Source: PGZG01 sp046292765
GTDB taxonomy: Bacteria; Pseudomonadota; Gammaproteobacteria; Pseudomonadales; Alcanivoracaceae
Assembly: GCA_046292765.1 (NCBI GenBank)
Contig: JBKBQA010000008.1
Coordinates: 1 to 64,000, forward strand
DNA: 64,000 nucleotides
Direction of reading: 5' to 3'
Positions 51,095 to 60,138 of the stretch are shown here, in pieces. The notes below the pieces were generated by a model, which worked only from the letters and a program-made list of their open reading frames with translations, had not been told where the DNA came from and did not search any database. A program made the position numbers and the translations under genes. Position 1 is the stretch's first letter; the number at the start of each line of letters is the position of its first letter.

Positions 51095-53740
51095 TCACTG
51101 CGGAACCACGAAGGGATCGTTGTAATTCTGAGCGCCAATATCGAGCCACTCTGCCAGCAGGCGCAGCTCGGCGCGGCTTAACCAGCCGGTATGCTCCCCT
51201 CCGCCGGCAAACACGGCAAAAAAGCGACTGTTACGCGCCGTACCTGCGACCATGGCGGGAGTCAGCGTTACGGTCTGCTGAACAGGAATCGGGTCGTCAT
51301 TCTCATCGAGGACCAGATTACCCTCCTCGTCGCGAACAAATACCGGGTTGCCGTCGCCATCCAGCAGCGGCACCAACTGATCAACCAGCGCCCCGTCCTG
51401 TTCAATCAGCGCATTGTCAGGGAACAACAACTCACGATAGCTGACCAGCTGCGAGGCGGCCTCGGGAGCCGTATCCGCGGTCAGCTCCAGTTGTGCTGGC
51501 GGCACCTGCAATGCGCCCATCCCGTCGCGACGACTGTGGCACGCTGAACAGGTGACATCCGTCAGCACCGTATCGATCTCCACTTCCCGCGGCAAATCCC
51601 AAAGCGGCTGAATATGTGCGTGGTAATGAATAATGCTGCGGCAGAGCGGTGCCCACTGCGACAGGCAGTTCGGATCGCTCTCCGGTGAGGGTGTATCCAG
51701 ATCACTGTAAACCAGTAACAGATCATCATCTGGTGTGCGCACCAGCGGATCGGTCCAGATATCCTCGAACAGCAGGTCGAGCGCCGGGCGGCGGCGGGCA
51801 GGCTCCACCCGCGTCAGCACCTCTGCCATGGTTTCACCGGCATCGGCAAACAGCTCGGGGCGGGTATTCGGGAACGGCAGTCCGGTCACCGGCGCACCCT
51901 GATTGATATTGCTGCGCTCCGCATCGGCCCGGCCATGGGGCAATGACGAACCGGGCTCATGGCAGCCACTGCAGTGGAACTCCTCACCGGGCCGCACGCT
52001 CAGCCAGGCGCCATGCTGTGGCCCGACCCGACGGCCACTGGCATCAACCAGCTGGATGTCGAGCGCCACATTGGCAGGTACTTCCACCCGCACCGAACCA
52101 TCCGGTGCCACCGGCACATAGCCAACAATTTCACGCATCCCGAACGCCGGCAGCCGACCAAAATCCGCTCCGTTCAGCATCACTGTGTCGCGATCGGGAA
52201 TCAGCACTGTCTTGGCGATACGCAAAAATCGCACCGCCCGCTGGTCCGCAGTCACCAGTGCCGGATCGGCAAACTGTTCCAGCGTCGTCACACCGACCGG
52301 CAAGACACTTCGCGGCACAAATTCGCCAGCCACATCATAAACACTGCGGATGTTGAGCAGCCCGGCATCGCGCTCGGCGAGGGCAAGGTCACGCCCTGCT
52401 CCGGGAACACCATCCGCTATCACTGCCGGAGGGGGACGCGACGACATCACCGCCACTTCACCGATCATGATGCCATCGGCGGGCGGCAGCACTGGCAGTT
52501 GCCGATTGTTGGCCGGATCAAATATCCACAAACCATAGGCCGGTTCTGCTTCACGCACATCGTCAAGGGCACGGTTATCGTCGGTGCAGGCAAGCAACTC
52601 ACCGCTCTCCTGCAACCGCAGCCGGCACGGCGCCCAGGCCGCCAGCAACCGCCCGCTGCCATCGTTCAGCGGTGCCAGCGAGGTGAAGCGGCCGGCGCTG
52701 GAAACCTCATCGCCGGTCAGTACCGGCAGCGGCAATAACAATGTTTCCGCCTCACCGGCACCGACAATCAGGGGCTGATCACGGTTGATGAAATCACGAA
52801 TATCAATCACCAGTGGCAGGGCCGACCAGTTCCTGCTTTGCAGCGGTCGTTTCATCACCAGCACACGGCCATCTTCGAGCAGCGCAGGCTGGGTATAGAA
52901 GGGCGCCGGGTCAGCCGGGTCGTGGCTATCTGCGCCATACACAATACTCACAGCGCTGCCATCCGGATTCATACTGTAAAGATTGAACTCGTTGGTATTG
53001 CCGCTGTTATCCCAACGCACCAGCAGCAAACGCCCATCATTGAGCACCAGTGGTGACAGGTCGTGACTGGGATTGAAACTGATCTGGCGAATGTCGGAAC
53101 CATCACTGTTCATGACATGCAGGGCCAGTGCATTCACCTGCCGGCTTTCCTCTTGCGGAGCGAACTGGGGCTTGCCTTCGTCCAGCAAGCGCGCCCGCGA
53201 CTGACGCTGGCGGTCAGAAACAAACAAAATGCGCCCGTCCGGCAGGTACCGGGGCATCAAATCATGCCCCTCCTCGGCAATCAGATTGCTGCTGATGATA
53301 CGTCGCAGGCTGTCTGTGTCGGCGTTGTACTCCCAGACATTCCAGCGTGGCTGGTCATCATCATCGGCGCCCGGAATATCCGGCGCACGAAGGGAGAACA
53401 ACAACCGGCGACCATTAAAAGCGGGACTCAGGTCACGCACGTCGTGAGGATCGGTAAAAACTCTTAGTGATATCGCCCGGGACACGGCTCTTGGTGAGGC
53501 GGCATCCCGAATGAGCAACTCACCACCGGGGTAAAACGCCACGGGTTCCCGCTCGTTGCGTGACAACATCAAGCCATCGTCGCCATCAATTGGAGTAGGC
53601 CGAATGACGTAGGCGATCGGTGCCTCGCCCAGTCGAGGATCAATCCCGCTTTCCTGACTGGAGCCCATACAGCCCGACAGTGTGATCAACATCACGCTGC
53701 CGATGAGAATACATTTTGCTGAACGAACGTCCCTGCACAT
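51095..53740 (-). CDS. HzsA-like lipoprotein with beta-propeller repeats and two haem motifs
   Basis: Large (881-residue) lipoprotein with lipobox LSGC (C24). Residues about 90-430 contain TolB/PD40-like repeats (SPAFNGRRLLFSL, MPRYLPDGRILFVSDRQ, SPLVLNDGRLLLV). The C-terminal third has two c-type haem motifs, C590-S-G-C-H594 and C731-S-A-C-H735. The overall design resembles proteins annotated as related to hydrazine synthase subunit A, but it is not evidence of anammox. Probably an outer-membrane-anchored electron-transfer or redox enzyme. Divergent from the second arm of the cluster. Confidence 0.8.
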   Translation of the reverse strand: MCRDVRSAKCILIGSVMLITLSGCMGSSQESGIDPRLGEAPIAYVIRPTPIDGDDGLMLSRNEREPVAFYPGGELLIRDAASPRAVSRAISLRVFTDPHDVRDLSPAFNGRRLLFSLRAPDIPGADDDDQPRWNVWEYNADTDSLRRIISSNLIAEEGHDLMPRYLPDGRILFVSDRQRQSRARLLDEGKPQFAPQEESRQVNALALHVMNSDGSDIRQISFNPSHDLSPLVLNDGRLLLVRWDNSGNTNEFNLYSMNPDGSAVSIVYGADSHDPADPAPFYTQPALLEDGRVLVMKRPLQSRNWSALPLVIDIRDFINRDQPLIVGAGEAETLLLPLPVLTGDEVSSAGRFTSLAPLNDGSGRLLAAWAPCRLRLQESGELLACTDDNRALDDVREAEPAYGLWIFDPANNRQLPVLPPADGIMIGEVAVMSSRPPPAVIADGVPGAGRDLALAERDAGLLNIRSVYDVAGEFVPRSVLPVGVTTLEQFADPALVTADQRAVRFLRIAKTVLIPDRDTVMLNGADFGRLPAFGMREIVGYVPVAPDGSVRVEVPANVALDIQLVDASGRRVGPQHGAWLSVRPGEEFHCSGCHEPGSSLPHGRADAERSNINQGAPVTGLPFPNTRPELFADAGETMAEVLTRVEPARRRPALDLLFEDIWTDPLVRTPDDDLLLVYSDLDTPSPESDPNCLSQWAPLCRSIIHYHAHIQPLWDLPREVEIDTVLTDVTCSACHSRRDGMGALQVPPAQLELTADTAPEAASQLVSYRELLFPDNALIEQDGALVDQLVPLLDGDGNPVFVRDEEGNLVLDENDDPIPVQQTVTLTPAMVAGTARNSRFFAVFAGGGEHTGWLSRAELRLLAEWLDIGAQNYNDPFVVPQ

Positions 53741-53918
53741 CGCGTTGTAACCTTCCGCCTATCGGATAAATCATGCCGTGCAAGTATCATGCACACCGGC
53801 CGCAAAAATCTGCGCCATGCGACACAGTCCGTGAACGACCGACGACGCACAATACACTGGCATGGACATTGCTGCCTACCGCATAGAATCCAGTCCGAGA
53901 TTGTCTACCGGGGTTACC
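53741..53918. promoter_or_regulatory. Divergent control region of the redox cluster
   Basis: This 178-bp gap separates the two arms. It holds an imperfect inverted repeat GTGCA-N7-TGCAC (53778-53794), a possible operator, and a TAGAAT-like -10 near 53883-53888 for the rightward arm. No protein is supported here. Confidence 0.4.
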
Positions 53919-55103
53919 ATGGAAAGGAAACGGATTAACCAACTGCTTACGGCCCTGTGCTGCATGACCGTCATGGTCTGGGCGAACGCAGGACCAAGGG
54001 AACAGGCAAGACAACTGCATGACCGGCTCACCGGCACCCCGGCCAGCGAAGCACTGCTGACTGAACTTGCCGATCTGATTGATGACAACCGTGCGCACGA
54101 CGCCGCCCTTCGGGCCATGGATGAAGACAACTTCTACGATGTCACGCTGAAGAACTTTGTCATGCCCTGGACCAACGAAGAGCAGAATGTCTTCGCGCCA
54201 TTGAATGACTACGTTGCAACAGTGATCGGCATCGTGCGGGACAATCTCGATTTCCGCCGCGTGCTCACCGATGATCTGGTCTATGTTGGCAGTAGTTCCG
54301 CACTGACAGCAGCGGGCTACAGCATCCCGTCCCCCTCTGCGCTCAGCAATGCCCACTACGAAGCACTGGAGAATCAGCGTGTGTCGTTGCAGGCATTTCT
54401 TGAACCCCAGTCTCAATCCAGCCTGTATGGCATTCCGTCCCACGCCACCGCCGGGGTCATGACCAGCCGCGCCAGTGCCATGGCGTATTTTGTCGCTGGC
54501 ACGAATCGGGCCATGCTGCGTTTTACTCTGATGCACCATCTCTGCCGGGATATGGAGCAGTTGCACGACATCACCCGTCCAGCAGATCGCATCCGTCAGG
54601 ACGTCACCCGCAGCCCCGGCGGTGACAGTCGCGTGTACCTGAACAACTGCGTCGGCTGCCATAACGGCATGGATCCCATGGCGCAGGCCTTCGCCCATTA
54701 CGAATGGAGTGGCGAGGAAGGCACCGGCGCCGGCCAGATCCTGTACAACAACAGTCAGGTTCAAGCCAAGTACCTGATCAATGCCAACAACTTTCCCTAC
54801 GGTTACGTCACTACCGATGATCGCTGGGATAACTACTGGCGCGCAGGCCCCCATGCCAATCTCGGCTGGGATGCGTCGCTACCCGGCAGTGGCGAGGGGG
54901 CGAAAAGCCTCGGTGAGGAACTCGCCAACAGCGAGGCCTTTGCCAGCTGTCAGGCTCGCAAGGTTTTTCGCGCCGTCTGCCTGCGCGGTCCCACCTCAGC
55001 AAGCGATGTGACGGAACTGGATGGCATGACCAGCCGTTTCCGCAACCACTACAACCTGCGGAATCTGTTTGCCGATGCCGCTGTGTACTGCATGGGTGAG
55101 TAA
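53919..55103 (+). CDS. Exported protein with one CxxCH haem motif
   Basis: The 394-residue protein starts at ATG 53919 with a signal peptide (to about ANA, residue 24). A mostly helical body contains one haem motif C244-V-G-C-H248 in NNCVGCHNGMDPMAQAF. The lower part (EAFASCQARKVFRAVCLRGP) has two more Cys. It vaguely resembles the DUF1588/DUF1592-type cytochrome modules, but the match is not firm. First gene of the rightward arm, 10 bp before the LamG protein gene. Confidence 0.75.
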   Translation: MERKRINQLLTALCCMTVMVWANAGPREQARQLHDRLTGTPASEALLTELADLIDDNRAHDAALRAMDEDNFYDVTLKNFVMPWTNEEQNVFAPLNDYVATVIGIVRDNLDFRRVLTDDLVYVGSSSALTAAGYSIPSPSALSNAHYEALENQRVSLQAFLEPQSQSSLYGIPSHATAGVMTSRASAMAYFVAGTNRAMLRFTLMHHLCRDMEQLHDITRPADRIRQDVTRSPGGDSRVYLNNCVGCHNGMDPMAQAFAHYEWSGEEGTGAGQILYNNSQVQAKYLINANNFPYGYVTTDDRWDNYWRAGPHANLGWDASLPGSGEGAKSLGEELANSEAFASCQARKVFRAVCLRGPTSASDVTELDGMTSRFRNHYNLRNLFADAAVYCMGE

Positions 55104-55113
55104 GGAGACCGCC

Positions 55114-57603
55114 ATGAATGCCATCCGATTACCTGCCCTGACACTGCTTGCCCTGCTGTTGACCGCCTGTGGTGCCGACTCGGGCGCTCCGGTAACCAGC
55201 AACCCGCCACCGCTCAGCGAAGGCGCGGTTAACTATACTGGCCCGACGCCCCGCAGTGTCGATGTCGCCGCCTTCAAGACCCATGTCTGGGACAATCTGG
55301 TCCGAGTGGATCGCTGCGGCGCCTGTCACGATGCCGGCGGCCAGTCGCCCGCCTTTGTTCGCCGCGACGACATTAACCTCGCCTTTACTGCTGCCAGCGC
55401 GGCGGTAAATCTGTTTGCTCCGGCCGACTCGCAACTGGTGACCAAAGTCGCCGGGGGGCACAACTGTTGGCTCGACAGCAATCAAGCCTGTGCTGATGTG
55501 CTCACCACCTGGATCACCAACTGGGCCGGCGCCAATGACGGTGGCGAAGCCGGCGCTATCGAGTTTGTTGCGCCGGTACTGCGCGATGCCGGCGAGACGC
55601 GCTATTTTCCGGCTTCCCCGGCAAGTTTTCAGACCCATGTCTATCCACTGCTGAGCCCGTTTTGTGGCGAGTGTCATCAACCGGCATCGCAATCACCAGT
55701 CTCGCCGTATTTCGCCCACAGCAATGTCGATGCTGCCTATGGTGCGGCGCAAGGCGTCATCAATCTGGATTTGCCGAGCGCGTCCCGCGTTGTCCGCCGC
55801 CTCGCCGAAGATCAGCACAACTGCTGGAGTGGCGACTGCCAGGCCGATGCAACCAGCCTCGCCAACGCCATTGCGGCGATGGCGGCCACCATTACACCGC
55901 AACAACCACCGGACGAGCTGATTCTCAGCAAGGCGCTACGGCTTCACGATGGCATCCTCGCTTCCAGCGGCGGCCGTTTCGACAACAATGTGATCGCCCG
56001 CTACGAGTTCCGCACCGGCACCGGCAACACCGCCTTTGACACCAGCGGCATCGAACCGGCCCTGAACCTGACCCTGAGCGGTAACGTGGAATGGGTCGGC
56101 GGCTGGGGTATTCGCATCAACGACGGCAAGGCCCAGGGAAGTGTGGCCGCAAGCCGGAAGCTGAGTGACCTGATCCGTGCCAGTGGCGAATTCACTCTCG
56201 AAGCCTGGGCCGTGCCAGCCACACCGGCGCAGCAAAACGCCAACATCATCAGTTACTCCGGTGGCCCGATGGTGCGCAACGTCACCCTCGGGCAAGATCA
56301 GTCACGCTATAGCGGCGCCGTCCGTCACGACAACACCGGCCCCAATGGCATGCCATCCATGATCAGCCCGGACGAAAGCCTGCAAGCCACCTTGCAGCAT
56401 GTGGCGCTTACTTACGATCCCATTAATGGTCGCAGACTGTTTATCAATGGCGTCGACAGCGGATCGCTCGATCAGCAAAGCCCGACCTTGCTCGGCAGCT
56501 GGGACGACACCTATGCGCTGGTGCTGGGCAATGAGGCCAACAACAGTCGTCTCTGGCAAGGCGTTCTGCGTTTTGTCGCCATCCATAATCGCGCCCTGAC
56601 GGGAGAGCAGCTGGCACAGAATTTTGCCGCCGGTGTCGGCGAGCGCTTCTATCTGTTGTTCAGCATTGCCGAGCAGATTGATCAGGACAATAGCTTCATC
56701 GGTTTTGAAGTGGCGCGCTTCGACAACTTCAGCTACCTGTTTGCCGAGCCCTTCTTTATCGTCCTTGGCGACAATCCTTCACCCGCGCCGGTAATGATGG
56801 AAGGCATGCGAATTGGCATCAATGGTCGCGAGCCGGGCGTAGGACAGACCTGGACTCGTCTGTCAGCCACCCTGGGCGGGGATGAGTGGCAGGCACCGCT
56901 GCAGCCGCTGTCGCGACTTGGCACCCTGATCGAGCTGGAAAACGGCGAACAGCAGGACGAGTTTTTCCTCACCTTTGCCCGCCTTGCTGGCCGCGAGAAT
57001 GTCTACACCGACAGCAGCCCGTTACCCGTGGTCATTACCCCGGAGCCGCCACAGCCGCGCATCGGTTTGCGGACCTTTGATCGCGTCCATGCCAGCATGA
57101 GCGCCGTCACCGGGATTTCCATGGCGCACCCGGATGTGCGCACTACGTTCAATCTGGTCCGTCAGCAACTGCCTGTGAACGACGCACTGGAAGGCTTTGT
57201 TACCGCCCACCAGATCGGCATTGCCCAGCTCGCCATCGAATATTGCAATGCTCTTGTGGACGAAGAGGCTGCCCGCAATCCAAAGCAGTTCTTTGTTGGC
57301 ATGGATTTTACCCGCAATGCCAACAGCATCAGCGTGGAAGACTGGCGCAGTCAGGTTATCGACCCGCTGGTGCAACGGATGGTGGGCACCAATTTGTCCA
57401 CTCAGCCGGCGGTCAGCGCCGTCAGCGCCGAGCTTGAATCCCTGCTGCTTAGCAGCACAGATATCAAGCCCATCAACAACCCGGATGGCATCCCCGATGG
57501 ACTTGCCCGCTGTGGCGGCACCTGTCCGACCGAACAGACCCTGATTGCCACCAAGGCCGCCTGTGCAGCAGCACTCGGCAGCGCCACCCTGCTGCTGCAT
57601 TAA
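55114..57603 (+). CDS. Lipoprotein with two haem motifs and a LamG-like domain
   Basis: The 829-residue protein has lipobox LTAC (C19). It has two haem motifs, C68-G-A-C-H72 and C184-G-E-C-H188, each near the start of a repeated cytochrome-like module (FKTHVWDNLV / FQTHVYPLLS), and then a LamG/concanavalin-like domain (about 293-505; FTLEAWAVPATP, LTYDPINGRRLFINGVDSG). The remaining part is unassigned. ATG at 55114 follows AAGGAG. Surface-exposed redox protein by inference. Confidence 0.8.
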   Translation: MNAIRLPALTLLALLLTACGADSGAPVTSNPPPLSEGAVNYTGPTPRSVDVAAFKTHVWDNLVRVDRCGACHDAGGQSPAFVRRDDINLAFTAASAAVNLFAPADSQLVTKVAGGHNCWLDSNQACADVLTTWITNWAGANDGGEAGAIEFVAPVLRDAGETRYFPASPASFQTHVYPLLSPFCGECHQPASQSPVSPYFAHSNVDAAYGAAQGVINLDLPSASRVVRRLAEDQHNCWSGDCQADATSLANAIAAMAATITPQQPPDELILSKALRLHDGILASSGGRFDNNVIARYEFRTGTGNTAFDTSGIEPALNLTLSGNVEWVGGWGIRINDGKAQGSVAASRKLSDLIRASGEFTLEAWAVPATPAQQNANIISYSGGPMVRNVTLGQDQSRYSGAVRHDNTGPNGMPSMISPDESLQATLQHVALTYDPINGRRLFINGVDSGSLDQQSPTLLGSWDDTYALVLGNEANNSRLWQGVLRFVAIHNRALTGEQLAQNFAAGVGERFYLLFSIAEQIDQDNSFIGFEVARFDNFSYLFAEPFFIVLGDNPSPAPVMMEGMRIGINGREPGVGQTWTRLSATLGGDEWQAPLQPLSRLGTLIELENGEQQDEFFLTFARLAGRENVYTDSSPLPVVITPEPPQPRIGLRTFDRVHASMSAVTGISMAHPDVRTTFNLVRQQLPVNDALEGFVTAHQIGIAQLAIEYCNALVDEEAARNPKQFFVGMDFTRNANSISVEDWRSQVIDPLVQRMVGTNLSTQPAVSAVSAELESLLLSSTDIKPINNPDGIPDGLARCGGTCPTEQTLIATKAACAAALGSATLLLH

Positions 57604-57616
57604 CGGAGATACGACG

Positions 57617-59191
57617 ATGAAACGGAATCATCCTCTTCACCCTGATGCACCGCTGCGATTGCTGGACCACGCCAAACCGATGAACCGGCGCGAGTTTCTT
57701 GCCCGCGGCCTGATGCGCGGCGCCGGTGTGATCAGCAGCCTGGGGGTTATGAGTCTGTTCAGCCACCCCCGCGCGGCGTGGTCGGCACTGGCGCCGGACC
57801 TGGAAGCCTTGAAAGTACCCTGCAATATCGCCGTGGCCGGTGCTGGCAAGATTCCCTTTATCTGCTTCGATCTCGCCGGCGGCGCCAGCATTGCCGGCTC
57901 CAACGTGCTGGTGGGCGGCATCAACGGTCAGGAAGACTTCCTCTCCACCGCCGGTTATTCACGGCTTGGTCTGCCCGGCAATATGTTGCCCGGCAATGGT
58001 TTTATCGACCGGACGCTGGGTCTCGCCTTTCACAGTGACTCCCAGTTCCTGCACGGCATTTTGCAAAAGACCTCGCTCGGCACCCAGAGCTTTACCAACG
58101 GTTGCGTGATCCCGTCCCGCTCCGAGAACGACACTGCCAACAACCCGCACAATCCGATGTACGGCATCTTCCGCGCCGGTGCCAATGGCGAACTGCTCAC
58201 CCTGATCGGCTCGCGCAGCAGCGACTCCGGTGGCAACTCGGTATTCCCGCCATCGCTGTTCGATGCCAGCGCACGTCCGACCAAGGTAGATCGGCCGTCG
58301 GATGTCACCGGGTTGGTCAGCACCGGCAAGCTGGTGGGATTGCTGGATCAATCCGACGCCGTCGCCGTGATGGAATCCATCGCCCGTATCAGTCGGATGA
58401 AGCTCGATGCGGTGACCCCGGGACTTGGCATCAACGCCGATGATGTCCTGCGTGACCTGATCGAGTGTGGCTATATCAAGGCTGCGGATATTGCCGACCG
58501 ATTCGGCGATCCCGCCGCTCTGAGCGTCACCGGTGATGCGGACATCGTCGGCGATAACGGCATTTTCTCGCTCACGGAATTCAACAATGACGCTGAGTTC
58601 CGCAAAACCGCCTCGATCATGAAACTGGTGGTGAACGGCTATGCCGGCGCTGGCTGCGTCACCATTGGCGGCTACGATTACCATACCGGCGAGAGAGCCA
58701 CCGGCGAGCTGCGTGACCTGCGCGCCGGTCGCTGTATCGGTGCCTGTCTGGAGTATGCCGCGCGTCGTAACGTGCCACTGATGGTGTATGTCTTCAGCGA
58801 TGGCTCTGTTGCCAGCAATGGTCGTATTGATGATTCGGTCAATGGTCGCGGCAAGGGCGAGTGGACTGGCGATAGCTCCTCCACGGCGGCGTCTTTTTAT
58901 CTTGTCTACAATCCTGGCGGCCGGGCGTTGCTGGCCGGCGCCACCCCGCAGCAGATGGCCCAGCGTCAACAGCTCGGTTATATGCGCAGCGATGGCTCGG
59001 TGGAAACCTCAGCGACGCCGGCCGCCAACAACCCGAACCTGCTGGTGGAGGCAGTGCTGCTGAACTACATGGCCCTGCACGGTGAAGTCAGCCAGTTTGC
59101 CAGCCGCTTCCCCAACCATAGCCTTGGCAACAGCACCAGCCTCGATCGCCTCAGCGCGTTCCAGCCCATTGTCAGCGGAACCATTATATGA
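57617..59191 (+). CDS. Tat-exported protein, DUF1501-like
   Basis: The 524-residue protein carries a twin-arginine signal (MNRREFLARGLMRGAG, about residues 22-37), so it is exported folded. The body resembles DUF1501/sulfatase-like secreted proteins (PFICFDLAGGASIAGSN, HSDSQFLHGI), but no complete active site is recognised. ATG at 57617 follows GGAG. Its stop overlaps apbE (ATGA), which ties it to a flavin-transfer function. Export through Tat suggests a cofactor-containing or preassembled protein. Confidence 0.75.
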   Translation: MKRNHPLHPDAPLRLLDHAKPMNRREFLARGLMRGAGVISSLGVMSLFSHPRAAWSALAPDLEALKVPCNIAVAGAGKIPFICFDLAGGASIAGSNVLVGGINGQEDFLSTAGYSRLGLPGNMLPGNGFIDRTLGLAFHSDSQFLHGILQKTSLGTQSFTNGCVIPSRSENDTANNPHNPMYGIFRAGANGELLTLIGSRSSDSGGNSVFPPSLFDASARPTKVDRPSDVTGLVSTGKLVGLLDQSDAVAVMESIARISRMKLDAVTPGLGINADDVLRDLIECGYIKAADIADRFGDPAALSVTGDADIVGDNGIFSLTEFNNDAEFRKTASIMKLVVNGYAGAGCVTIGGYDYHTGERATGELRDLRAGRCIGACLEYAARRNVPLMVYVFSDGSVASNGRIDDSVNGRGKGEWTGDSSSTAASFYLVYNPGGRALLAGATPQQMAQRQQLGYMRSDGSVETSATPAANNPNLLVEAVLLNYMALHGEVSQFASRFPNHSLGNSTSLDRLSAFQPIVSGTII

Positions 59192-60138
59192 GGCGACTGG
59201 TTGCTCTGCTCTGCCTGCTACTGGCGCCGCCGGTGCAGGCCGAGTGGCAGCACTATCGCTGGCAGGCAATGGGCACCGAGGCGTCACTGGAGTTCTGGCA
59301 CGAAGGCGATCAGGGCAAGCAGATACACACGAGCATTGTTAACGAGTTTGCCCGTCTGCAGGCACTGCTTTCGCCCTGGATCGAGGACAGCGAACTGGCT
59401 CGCTTCAATGCGTTGGCGGCAAATACCACCATGGCACTGTCGCCGGAATTCTACGCACTACTAGTGCGCTCACGTTACTATTTCGACCTCAGCCACGGCG
59501 CATTCGATATTACCTTTGCCGGTGCCGGGCACCTTTACGACTATCGTGCCGGCATCGCCCCGGATGCCGTGCAGCTCAGTCGCGTCGTGATCGGCATGGA
59601 TCTGCTGCAACTGGAAGAAGGTGGTCGTGCCAGCAAGCGGGATGGGCGATTGCGGATTGATCTTGGCGGCATCGCCAAGGGCTACGCCATCGACCGTGCG
59701 GTAGCGCTACTGACAGAACAGGGCGTGGACCATGCTTATGTCAGCCTCGGTGGCGACAGCCATGTGATGGGCCAGCGCGGCCAGCGGCCGTGGCAGGTTG
59801 GCATCCGCCATCCACGTCAGGATGACCGTATCGCCATCACCCTGCCGCTGGCCGATGGGGCAGTGTCCACTTCAGGCGATTACGAACGCTTTTTTCTCCG
59901 CGACGGCGAGCCGGTGCATCATATTCTCAATCCGAGCACGGGCAGGCCGGCGGGTGAAGTCACAAGCGTAACCGTGCTGGCACCGCTCAGCGTGGATGCT
60001 GATGCGTTGTCGACCACCGTGTTCGTACTGGGCGTGGAGAAAGGACTGGCGCTGATCAACACCCTCGCCGACACGTCCGTGATCATCATTGACCGCAATG
60101 GCAAGGTGCACTACTCAGACGATCTGTTCGACCCCTGA
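59188..60138 (+). CDS. apbE: FAD:protein FMN transferase
   Basis: Covalently attaches FMN to a Thr/Ser of exported target proteins. The 316-residue protein has a signal peptide (to about VQA, residue 18) and no lipobox Cys. Family motifs DLGGIAKGYAID, SGDYERFF, HILNPSTGRPA and DALSTTVFVLG are present. It overlaps the Tat protein gene by 4 bp and, at its 3' end, the convergent TPR gene by 28 bp. No clear D-x-x-(S/T)-G-A-(T/S) acceptor was found by eye in nearby proteins, so its target is open. Confidence 0.94.
   Translation: MRRLVALLCLLLAPPVQAEWQHYRWQAMGTEASLEFWHEGDQGKQIHTSIVNEFARLQALLSPWIEDSELARFNALAANTTMALSPEFYALLVRSRYYFDLSHGAFDITFAGAGHLYDYRAGIAPDAVQLSRVVIGMDLLQLEEGGRASKRDGRLRIDLGGIAKGYAIDRAVALLTEQGVDHAYVSLGGDSHVMGQRGQRPWQVGIRHPRQDDRIAITLPLADGAVSTSGDYERFFLRDGEPVHHILNPSTGRPAGEVTSVTVLAPLSVDADALSTTVFVLGVEKGLALINTLADTSVIIIDRNGKVHYSDDLFDP

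Noticed and set aside
51095..53740. Evidence for anammox/hydrazine synthesis
   Set aside because: The protein only shares general architecture with hydrazine synthase alpha; no hzsB/C or hydrazine dehydrogenase is present.
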